DNA of 5,586 nt from Gammaproteobacteria bacterium. GTDB lineage: Bacteria > Pseudomonadota > Gammaproteobacteria > HK1. The notes beneath the pieces are model-generated. The model did no database searches, had not been told where the DNA came from, and saw only the letters and a program-made list of their open reading frames with translations. Shown here one piece after another: positions 1 through 5,379 of the stretch (position 1 is the stretch's first letter; the number at the start of each line of letters is the position of its first letter). The DNA is taken from positions 1 through 5,586 of the forward strand of contig JABDQX010000188.1 in NCBI GenBank assembly GCA_013042035.1, in the 5' to 3' direction. The position numbers and the translations under genes are program-made.

Positions 1-50
1 GCTTTGTCGCCAAAGTTGCTGACATGGATTTGGGTGTTGATCTGGCCCAT
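1..50 (-). CDS. 5' end of an unidentified gene (possible small aspartic protease-like protein), cut by the window edge
   Basis: An ATG at 50-48 opens a frame that stays open to the left edge and reads MGQINTQIHVSNFGDKA. A GGA about 7 nt upstream of the ATG could be a ribosome-binding site, and the start lies 19 nt after the stop of the lipoprotein gene, so the two are probably co-transcribed. The beginning (Met-Gly, alternating beta-strand-like residues, then V-x-N-x-x-D) resembles the N-terminus of small bacterial retropepsin-like (clan AA) aspartic proteases. The diagnostic DTGA motif would lie outside the window, so this identity is only a guess from 17 residues. The gene call rests on the start context and spacing and is itself moderate. 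Confidence 0.42.
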   Translation of the reverse strand, partial: MGQINTQIHVSNFGDK

Positions 51-69
51 GATAATTTCCGCTATGGTT

Positions 70-447
70 TTATTGCCGAAAATCATAGCGAAGATCCACC
101 CTGCCGATATTTATTCCATCTATATGAATTTCGCACTGTGTTCCCACAAAGAGACTTGGTTTCATACAATCCATTATCACAGTTTTAGATTTGTATGCGC
201 CCTGGATGTGGCCAGAACCATCTCTATGAAGTGGTCCTCGTATAGCTAAAACTCCATTTATATACAAATAAACCTCATGTTTTATTTCAGTCGAAAAGAA
301 ATTATCCTTTCTGTATTTATCCACCCGCGCCTTTAATTGGTATGATTCGCCTCCATCTTTATACGTTATTTTCCCTTCTTCACGAATTGTAGTAGGACCA
401 CAGCCGGAAATGAAAATAATTAACACTGCGATTACTAGAGTTTTCAT
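70..447 (-). CDS. small putative lipoprotein of unknown function
   Basis: This 125-residue protein begins with a short charged end (MK), a hydrophobic stretch of about residues 4-13, and a lipobox I-S-G-C with the lipidated cysteine at residue 16. That is a type II signal peptide, so the mature protein should be anchored to a membrane, in a Gram-negative cell usually the outer membrane facing the periplasm. No Asp follows the cysteine, which argues against inner-membrane retention. The mature part is soluble and strand-rich, with a YLYINGVLAIRGPL segment (60-73) and a CEIHIDGINIG segment (105-115). Two further cysteines, 94 and 105, could form a disulfide. I do not recognise the family. The start is supported by an AGGAG Shine-Dalgarno sequence at 455-459, 7 nt from the ATG. 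Local base composition is much more AT-rich than the nuo genes. A gene probably in the same transcript starts 19 nt downstream. Confidence 0.8.
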   Translation of the reverse strand: MKTLVIAVLIIFISGCGPTTIREEGKITYKDGGESYQLKARVDKYRKDNFFSTEIKHEVYLYINGVLAIRGPLHRDGSGHIQGAYKSKTVIMDCMKPSLFVGTQCEIHIDGINIGRVDLRYDFRQ

Positions 448-454
448 TTGCTTT

Positions 455-459
455 CTCCT
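455..459 (-). promoter_or_regulatory. ribosome-binding site of the lipoprotein gene
   Basis: AGGAG on the minus strand lies 7 nt before the ATG at 447. It is the clearest Shine-Dalgarno sequence in the window and fixes the start that yields an intact signal peptide. A TATAAA (minus strand, 464-469) lies just upstream, but it is very close to the ribosome site and has no convincing -35 box, so I do not call it a promoter. Confidence 0.75.
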
Positions 460-612
460 GGAATTTATACCGCTTGGCTCTTATTGGGTGGTGTAATAAC
501 CAGGGCCGTGCAGTATTTCCTGGAATCGCTGGGCTCCAGCTTGGCAAGGGAACCGCTCGTTACCAAGAGCACGGAACAGTCCTGCGTGGATAAAGTATCG
601 GGAGATGATTCA

Positions 613-1377
613 TCAAATAACTCCCCAGGCCAACCACGCAACCGACGCCAGCGGCAGGGATACCCCAACGGCATACAGCATAATGCTAACGGGAAGCGCC
701 AGACCGGATGGTTGATCTTTTTCCATCACGAACTCGGAAACAATCACAAAAATGATCACCGAGGCCACGGAAGACAATGCGCATAGTGTAAAGGGAATGG
801 GAAATGCGGTTTTTCCATTCAGGAAAAGACCAATCAGAAGGTAGATGATGGCAACGGCAACGGCACTTGCTAGTAACAGAATCGATAGGGTCTTACGAGC
901 CACCTGTGGAATGTTAATTCGCCTCCAGGCATTTAAAATCATGGATATCATCCATAATAAAGAAGCCAATCCAATAAACAGAAACATGAAAAATATAACG
1001 ATAGGGATGTTGTTTCCTCCGAGCAGGTTCTTGTGAACTATCGCCAAAAGCATCATGGAAGAGAAAGACAATATCGCGGCGATGTGGATGTTTACGGAAG
1101 CAATCATGAATAGATGCGACGCATCTTTGTTTTTCGATACCGATCCTGCCTCTCCCATGAGGAGCGAGCCGATAAAGCAGGTAAACATTCCCGCAAAGAG
1201 AGAACTGATCAGTGTTGCATAGTGTCCGCTGCCAGCGGCGGCACTGCTTTTCTCGGTGAGTATCAAAACAAAGGCAAGAACCGTGGTATTCACGGCCCCC
1301 ATGGCGGTCAGCCATTGCCTGTATTCGGATGACAGTTTGTGGAAGTTCGTGAAATGATATGAATCGGAGGTAGTCAT
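613..1377 (-). CDS. seven-helix integral membrane protein of unknown function
   Basis: This 254-residue protein has a hydrophilic N-terminus of about 20 residues, then seven hydrophobic segments at roughly 22-41, 54-76, 89-115, 124-148, 164-186, 193-217 and 226-252, so it should be an inner-membrane protein. Loops are short; the most charged are around 80-88 (SKNKDAS), 150-163 (AWRRINIPQVARK) and 217-224 (VMEKDQPS). Positive charge in the 150-163 loop suggests that loop faces the cytoplasm. I see no signal peptide, catalytic motif, conserved-cysteine pattern or transporter signature and cannot name a family. The ATG at 1377-1375 has only a weak GAGA-type ribosome site upstream, but no better start exists in this frame. 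The gene lies 231 bp after nuoH, where nuoI would be expected, and 165 bp before the lipoprotein gene. Its promoter may lie in the repeat region upstream, which holds a TATAAT on this strand. It is real by length and membrane pattern; function is open. Confidence 0.8.
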   Translation of the reverse strand: MTTSDSYHFTNFHKLSSEYRQWLTAMGAVNTTVLAFVLILTEKSSAAAGSGHYATLISSLFAGMFTCFIGSLLMGEAGSVSKNKDASHLFMIASVNIHIAAILSFSSMMLLAIVHKNLLGGNNIPIVIFFMFLFIGLASLLWMISMILNAWRRINIPQVARKTLSILLLASAVAVAIIYLLIGLFLNGKTAFPIPFTLCALSSVASVIIFVIVSEFVMEKDQPSGLALPVSIMLYAVGVSLPLASVAWLAWGVI

Positions 1378-1446
1378 TGTCGTTTTTTCTCATGCCTGCC
1401 GAAGCTGAAAGGAAGCTATCCAGAAACAGGCTGCGCCTGCCGGAAG

Positions 1447-1530
1447 GTATATTTTTTCTATCTCTTTATCCATTCATTATACCTTCTTGTATAATCTTTC
1501 TATCTTTTTATCCAAAAAATATACTTCCAT
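1447..1530. repeat. two tandem copies of a 42-bp imperfect direct repeat
   Basis: Copy 1 (1447-1488) and copy 2 (1489-1530) align without gaps at 32 of 42 positions. Shared blocks are GTATA at the start, TTTCTATCT, TTTATCCA and TATAC near the end. The differences show that the duplication is old or that only parts are conserved. The unit length is a multiple of three, which makes the plus strand appear to encode a 14-residue repeat, but I do not regard that as a gene. Confidence 0.7.
1476..1495. promoter_or_regulatory. perfect dyad with TATAAT on both strands; possible promoter or operator of the membrane-protein gene
   Basis: ATTATAC (1476-1482) and GTATAAT (1489-1495) form a perfect 7-bp inverted repeat around a 6-bp centre, at the junction of the two 42-bp repeat copies. 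Read on the minus strand the left arm gives TATAAT, a consensus -10 box, about 100 bp before the start of the seven-helix protein gene. On the plus strand the right arm also gives TATAAT. Neither has a recognisable -35 box at normal spacing. The symmetry fits a dimeric regulator site overlapping a promoter, but AT-rich repeat DNA can produce this by chance. Confidence 0.35.
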
Positions 1531-1542
1531 ATAGACTGCATC

Positions 1543-1565
1543 TACCTTCTGATAGAAAGAAGGTA
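1543..1565 (-). other. short perfect hairpin downstream of nuoH
   Basis: TACCTTCT (1543-1550) and AGAAGGTA (1558-1565) form an 8-bp perfect stem with a 7-nt loop, starting 43 nt after the nuoH stop in the direction of transcription. No T-run follows on the minus strand, so it is not a standard Rho-independent terminator. It could protect the 3' end of the nuoGH transcript or simply be the end of the repeat element in which it lies. Confidence 0.4.
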
Positions 1566-1608
1566 TCTTCCATGAGAGCCAAGCTATTTCGTATCGCTAT
1601 CCCGGCAG

Positions 1609-2694
1609 TTACAAGGGATGATTGAACCAAGGCGGCACTTCTCCCATGACGGCAACAGCCACCACCAATAGCCACACGATGGTGACGGGAATGAACACTT
1701 TCCAGCCAAGCCGCATGATTTGATCGTATCGATAGCGCGGGAATGTAGCGCGAAACCACAGATACAGGAAAAGGAAAAAGGCGGTCTTCAACACCAACCA
1801 ATGGATGCCTGGGCCGAGCAGGACGCCGATCATCGGCGTCTCGGTTGCAGTGTCCGGAAATGGCGAGTACCAACCACCGAGAAACATCAGCGCTGTCAGT
1901 GCCGCGATGAGTATCATGGCGGCGTATTCGGCCAGGAAGAAGACGGCGAACCCCATGCCGGAGTATTCCACGTGAAAGCCCGCGACGATCTCCGATTCTC
2001 CTTCGGCCACGTCGAAGGGCGCCCGGTTCGTTTCGGCGACGCCGGAAATGAAATAGATAACAAACAGAGGGAATAGTGGCAGCCAGAACCAGTCGATGAC
2101 CCCACCTTGCTGCGCCAGCACGATCTCACGCAGGTTCAAACTCCCCGCAGCCAGCAGTACGCCGACCAGGGCAAAACCCATGGCGATCTCGTAGGCGATG
2201 ATTTGGGCAGCCGAACGCATGGCCCCGAGCAGGGCGTATTTTGAATTGGAGGCCCAGCCGGCGATGATGATTCCGTACACACCCAGCGAAGTAATGGCGA
2301 GAATATAGAGAAGACCCGCGTTTACATCCGCCAAAACCAGACCATCGTCGAATGGTATAACGGCCCAGGCTCCCACGGCCGCAGTCAGGGCAATAATCGG
2401 TGCAAGCACGAACAAGAAGCGATTGGCCTTTCTCGGCCAGATAAACTCCTTCATAAGCATCTTGACGAGATCCGCGATAGGCTGCGCCCATCCCTTGGCC
2501 ACGCCGAAAAAGCCGACCCGGTTTGGTCCCATGCGTACCTGAATCCAGCCGATTATCTTGCGTTCCGCCAACGTGAGATAAGCCACCGACAGCAAAAGCG
2601 GCACCAAAATCAGAGTGATCTTGAAGAGGATCACCAAAACGGTTACCAATGGTTCAGGCAGGCTGGCCCAGAGTGTTAAAGGTGTTTCCGGCAT
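1609..2694 (-). CDS. nuoH: NADH-quinone oxidoreductase subunit H (complex I, NuoH/ND1)
   Basis: NuoH is the ND1-type inner-membrane subunit of proton-pumping complex I. It joins the peripheral arm to the membrane arm and forms most of the quinone-binding chamber and the start of the proton path. The 361-residue protein looks complete and hydrophobic throughout, with eight or nine membrane segments. Family signatures are present: AERKIIGWIQVRMGPNRVG at 43-61, GWASNSKYALLGAMRSAAQ at 146-164 followed by the conserved acidic IIAYE at 165-169, the glutamate-rich quinone loop ETNRAPFDVAEGESE at 221-235 followed by FHVEYSGM, and RATFPRYRYDQIMRLGWK at 315-332. The chosen ATG leaves a short N-terminal extension before the first helix; only a weak purine stretch (AAAGA) precedes it. 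The gene is 66 bp after nuoG, as in the canonical order, and a strong hairpin lies in that gap. The usual next gene, nuoI, is absent downstream. The identity is near certain. Confidence 0.98.
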   Translation of the reverse strand: MPETPLTLWASLPEPLVTVLVILFKITLILVPLLLSVAYLTLAERKIIGWIQVRMGPNRVGFFGVAKGWAQPIADLVKMLMKEFIWPRKANRFLFVLAPIIALTAAVGAWAVIPFDDGLVLADVNAGLLYILAITSLGVYGIIIAGWASNSKYALLGAMRSAAQIIAYEIAMGFALVGVLLAAGSLNLREIVLAQQGGVIDWFWLPLFPLFVIYFISGVAETNRAPFDVAEGESEIVAGFHVEYSGMGFAVFFLAEYAAMILIAALTALMFLGGWYSPFPDTATETPMIGVLLGPGIHWLVLKTAFFLFLYLWFRATFPRYRYDQIMRLGWKVFIPVTIVWLLVVAVAVMGEVPPWFNHPL

Positions 2695-2729
2695 TGGTCT
2701 TTATTGAAAAACAAAAGAGTGAATACAAA

Positions 2730-2778
2730 ATCGAAATTCCCCGTTAACCGTTTTCCGCAGTTAGCGGGAAATTTCGAT
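2730..2778 (-). terminator. long hairpin over the nuoG stop codon followed by a short T-run; terminator- or attenuator-like
   Basis: The arms 2778-2760 and 2748-2730 pair over 19 positions in the minus-strand RNA: 17 Watson-Crick pairs, one G-U (2769/2739) and one A-C mismatch (2764/2744), with an 11-nt loop (2759-2749). The nuoG TAA (2763-2761) sits inside the first arm. The second arm ends in GAT and runs into TTTTG, so it has the outline of an intrinsic terminator with a weak T-run. It lies between two genes expected to be co-transcribed, so partial termination, RNA processing with a stabilising 3' stem for nuoG, or control of nuoH translation are all possible. The structure is directly visible; its role is inferred. 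Confidence 0.55.
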
Positions 2779-5157
2779 AGATCCAAAACGTAGTCCCAGG
2801 CCCATGCTACTCGGTATCCCTGCGGGTAACCACGCGCATTGATCGGGGACGCGTTCATCGATGACCACGGGCAGGGTTTTCTCGATCCCATCCTGAACCG
2901 CTGAGGCGGATTCTCCCTCCCAGATGCCCAATAGCCCGGCAAGCTTGCTGTTGATACGGATAACACCTTCGCCGGCATCGGGGGTTTTCTGCAGGCTGGC
3001 CGCCCGTCGAACCAGCGGATCGACGGCATGGATCGGCATATCGCCGATTCTGGTCAGCTGCTGTTTGTCATTTGTCTTTTCAGCCACCTTTTCCCCGAGT
3101 TTCTCGGGACGCCATCTATCCTTTTTCTCTGGAGAATCCGCATTCTGTACCAGGACTTGCAGCTCATCTCGGATTTGCGTCGCATCCATGTAATCGAATC
3201 CATTCAGATCCAACAGGTTAGCCAACACGCGCAGGATCTTCCAGGCCGGCCGTGTCTCTCCCGGTGGTGTGACGGCGGATGCAAAGCTTTGCCAGCTACC
3301 CGCCGCATTCACGAATGTTCCCGTATTTTCCGCAAAAAGTGCGATGGGCAACAGGATATCGGCGTAATCTTCCATGGGACGGGTTCGGTATGCCGTTAAT
3401 GAGACCACGAATTCGGCGTTGATCATGGCCTCGGCAGCGAGATGACTGTTGGCGCAATCGATCTCCGGCTCCACGCCCAGCAGCACGTAACCTTTGCGGC
3501 CTTGCGCGATCATGGTGTCGGCATCAAGGCCCGGTGTTTCCAGGTTTTGTCCGGCCGCTTTTCGGTGGGGTAATGCACCGGCGATCCATGCCCCCGCACC
3601 ATTGGTACCCATTGTCAACGTACCAAGCGTTGATTCACTGTGATCGGCAATATAGGCCGACAGGGTTCGAAGGTGTGCTGCCTGTGGATGGGCCGTTGCG
3701 ATATCTCCCAACAAAATCACACATCGTGCGCCAGTGCGCAAAGCCTCGGCTATTTCGCGCTCCACTTCTTTCGGGCTGGCGTTTGGGGGGATACCGATCG
3801 CTTCTGCCGAGGGATCCTTTGGGTTCAATGCCTTCGCGATGCCCGCCAAGTGAGTAATCATTTCCTTGGGGTTCGCAATCAATCGTTTCGTGAGAGGATA
3901 ATTGAAGGGATAGTCGATTGGGTTCAGCACAAAAATCCGCGCGCCTCGGCGTACGGCCTGGCGGATTCGGTGATTGATCAGGGGCTGTTCCTTGCGGCAA
4001 TTGGAACCGACCAACAAAATAACATCCGCTTTTCCCAGTTCCGCTAGGGATTGTCCCAGCCACGGGAAAAGGGGGGCATGCGCCTGATCGCGGAAATCTT
4101 GCGCCAACAGGCGATGGTCGACATTATGGCAGCCGAGACCGCGCGCTACCTTTTGCAGGAGATAAAACTCTTCCAACGTGGCGCTTGGCGATGCCAGGGC
4201 ACCGATGGCATCCGGACCATCGTTTTGCACGACGTGTTGCAGGCCTGCTGCTGCGGCGATAAGCGCTGTTTCCCAATCGACGGATTGCCAACGTCCTTCC
4301 TGTTTTATCATGGGTGCCTGTAATCGGTCTTCGCTATACAACCCCTGATAGCTGAATCTGTCGCGATCCGAGATCCATACCTCGTTGACGGCCTCGTTTT
4401 CCCGGGGGACGACCCGCATGACTCGATCGCCCTTGACGTGAATGTAAATATTGGAGCCAACGGCATCATGAGGTGCAACGCCGGGAAACTGTTGTATCTC
4501 CCAGGTGCGGGCCAGATAACGGAACGGCTTGGAAGTTAACGCGCCGACCGGGCACAGATCGATGATATTTCCCGACAGTTCCGAGGTAAGGGTCTTCTCG
4601 ATAAACGTACCGATCTCGGCGTTTTCCCCTCGACCGATGAGCCCCAGCTCTCGTTCCCCCGCGATCTCTTCCCCAAACCGCACACAGCGTGTGCAATGAA
4701 TGCAGCGGGTCATGTCGGTGGCAACCAGCGGTCCCAGATTCTTGTTTCGCACTACTCGTTTTCGTTCCCGGAACCGGGAGACATCGCCACCGAATGCCAT
4801 GGAAACATCCTGTAATTCACACTCTCCACCCTGATCACAGATTGGGCAATCTAGGGGATGGTTGATAAGCAGAAATTCCATGACCGCCTTTTGCGCGGCC
4901 AACACCATGGGCGAACGCGTATGCACTCGCATTCCGTCGTTTACGGGGGTCGAGCACGCCGGCAGTGGTTTCGGTACTCTCTCCACTTCCACAAGACACA
5001 TGCGGCAGTTTGCCGCCACGGAAAGCTTTTTGTGGTAGCAGAAACGGGGAATCGTGATCCCGGCGGCGTCGGCGACATCAATGAGCGGCGCGCCCCGTTC
5101 GGCTTGTAGGGGGATACCGTCGATCTCGATTGTGACTAGTTGTTGTTGATCAGACAT
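2761..5157 (-). CDS. nuoG: NADH-quinone oxidoreductase subunit G (complex I, NuoG, 75-kDa type)
   Basis: NuoG carries electrons from the NADH/FMN subunit NuoF along its iron-sulfur clusters towards the quinone site, in the cytoplasmic arm of complex I. The 798-residue protein is full length. Its N-terminal ferredoxin-like domain has the N1b [2Fe-2S] ligands C40, C51, C54 and C68. The N5 [4Fe-4S] cluster has H100, C104, C107 and C113 (LDCPICDQGGEC). The N4 [4Fe-4S] cluster has C152, C155, C158 and C202. At about 229-237 it reads PHDAVGSNI, without the cysteines of the N7 cluster found in E. coli-type NuoG. Residues from about 210 on form the degenerate molybdopterin-oxidoreductase domain, which keeps the fold but binds no cofactor. 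The ATG at 5157 gives the normal N-terminus (residues 7-14 LVTIEIDG), although no clear Shine-Dalgarno sequence precedes it. The expected upstream partner nuoF is missing; a 222-bp gap and a cupin gene stand in its place. Downstream is nuoH. Confidence 0.98.
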   Translation of the reverse strand: MSDQQQLVTIEIDGIPLQAERGAPLIDVADAAGITIPRFCYHKKLSVAANCRMCLVEVERVPKPLPACSTPVNDGMRVHTRSPMVLAAQKAVMEFLLINHPLDCPICDQGGECELQDVSMAFGGDVSRFRERKRVVRNKNLGPLVATDMTRCIHCTRCVRFGEEIAGERELGLIGRGENAEIGTFIEKTLTSELSGNIIDLCPVGALTSKPFRYLARTWEIQQFPGVAPHDAVGSNIYIHVKGDRVMRVVPRENEAVNEVWISDRDRFSYQGLYSEDRLQAPMIKQEGRWQSVDWETALIAAAAGLQHVVQNDGPDAIGALASPSATLEEFYLLQKVARGLGCHNVDHRLLAQDFRDQAHAPLFPWLGQSLAELGKADVILLVGSNCRKEQPLINHRIRQAVRRGARIFVLNPIDYPFNYPLTKRLIANPKEMITHLAGIAKALNPKDPSAEAIGIPPNASPKEVEREIAEALRTGARCVILLGDIATAHPQAAHLRTLSAYIADHSESTLGTLTMGTNGAGAWIAGALPHRKAAGQNLETPGLDADTMIAQGRKGYVLLGVEPEIDCANSHLAAEAMINAEFVVSLTAYRTRPMEDYADILLPIALFAENTGTFVNAAGSWQSFASAVTPPGETRPAWKILRVLANLLDLNGFDYMDATQIRDELQVLVQNADSPEKKDRWRPEKLGEKVAEKTNDKQQLTRIGDMPIHAVDPLVRRAASLQKTPDAGEGVIRINSKLAGLLGIWEGESASAVQDGIEKTLPVVIDERVPDQCAWLPAGIPSSMGLGLRFGSIEISR

Positions 5158-5189
5158 AAAAATATTTCGTAATAATCTTGCGAAGCAAA

Positions 5190-5195
5190 ATTATA
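5190..5195 (-). promoter_or_regulatory. candidate -10 box for nuoGH within a 222-bp non-coding gap
   Basis: A perfect TATAAT on the minus strand lies 32 bp before the nuoG ATG. At 17-bp spacing the -35 position reads CCTCCC, which is not a match, so an activator might be needed. A TGAGTCA heptamer (symmetric about its centre) lies at 5204-5210, just upstream. A second, weaker candidate is TTGACC at 5258-5263 with TAAAAA at 5235-5240, 17 bp apart. The whole gap 5158-5379 is AT-rich and holds no gene I can support and no clear terminator for the cupin gene. Because nuoG normally sits inside a long operon, a promoter here would make nuoGH an independent unit. Confidence 0.35.
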
Positions 5196-5379
5196 GGCAA
5201 CCCTGACTCACGGGGAGGGATTTGGAAACTTTGTTTTTTAAATACCCAATCCGATGTGGTCAAAATTTATTAAAAACCCTTCGTGTGCAACTTTCCTCAT
5301 AAGCAATTAATTACTCAATCATGCTACTTATCGATGAAACCAACTGAGAGTAATGGAACCGAGGAAATTGAGCACAGGA

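Larger units (their letters stand above)
1442..1571. repeat. AT-rich 130-bp repeat element with imperfect inverted ends
   Basis: The first 21 bases (1442-1462) and the reverse complement of the last 21 (1551-1571) match at 17 of 21 positions, both starting GGAAG and ending TTTCTATC or TTTTCTATC. Inside are two direct copies of a 42-bp unit, and a 10-bp sequence TCTTTCTATC at 1495-1504 recurs exactly inverted at 1551-1560. The block is far more AT-rich than adjacent nuoH and carries no convincing gene. It may be a degenerate miniature inverted-repeat element or a set of intergenic repeats; I see no flanking target duplication. It fills most of the gap after nuoH, where nuoI would normally follow. 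Confidence 0.55.

Noticed and set aside
4..249. A plus-strand frame of 81 codons over the lipoprotein gene
   Set aside because: It is antisense to a minus-strand gene with a lipobox, a good ribosome site and a sensible protein; the plus frame has no family features.
448..786. A plus-strand frame of 112 codons starting with TTG
   Set aside because: Its second half is antisense to the membrane protein, has low-complexity polar composition, and no ribosome site supports the start.
1442..1571. A CRISPR array
   Set aside because: Only two adjacent diverged direct copies exist, with no constant repeat separated by unique spacers and no cas gene nearby.
1508..1608. A possible nuoI start or remnant just after nuoH
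   Set aside because: Minus-strand frames here give only short peptides (for example MEDTFFLSEGRCSLYGS) without the NuoI N-terminus or any CxxCxxC ferredoxin motif.
1377..1625. A plus-strand frame starting TTG, with a GGAGG 6 nt upstream and an apparent 14-residue repeat
   Set aside because: The GGAGG belongs to the start of the minus-strand membrane gene, the protein repeat follows from the 42-bp DNA repeat being a multiple of three, and the frame runs into the end of nuoH.
2761..5157. A catalytic molybdenum oxidoreductase instead of NuoG
   Set aside because: The N-terminal N1b, N5 and N4 ligand pattern, the DAVGSNI segment and adjacent nuoH identify NuoG; the molybdopterin-type domain is the family's degenerate one.
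5158..5379. Short plus-strand peptides and a terminator for the cupin gene
   Set aside because: The peptides are under 25 codons with no ribosome site, and I found no stem followed by a T-run on the minus strand after 5380.
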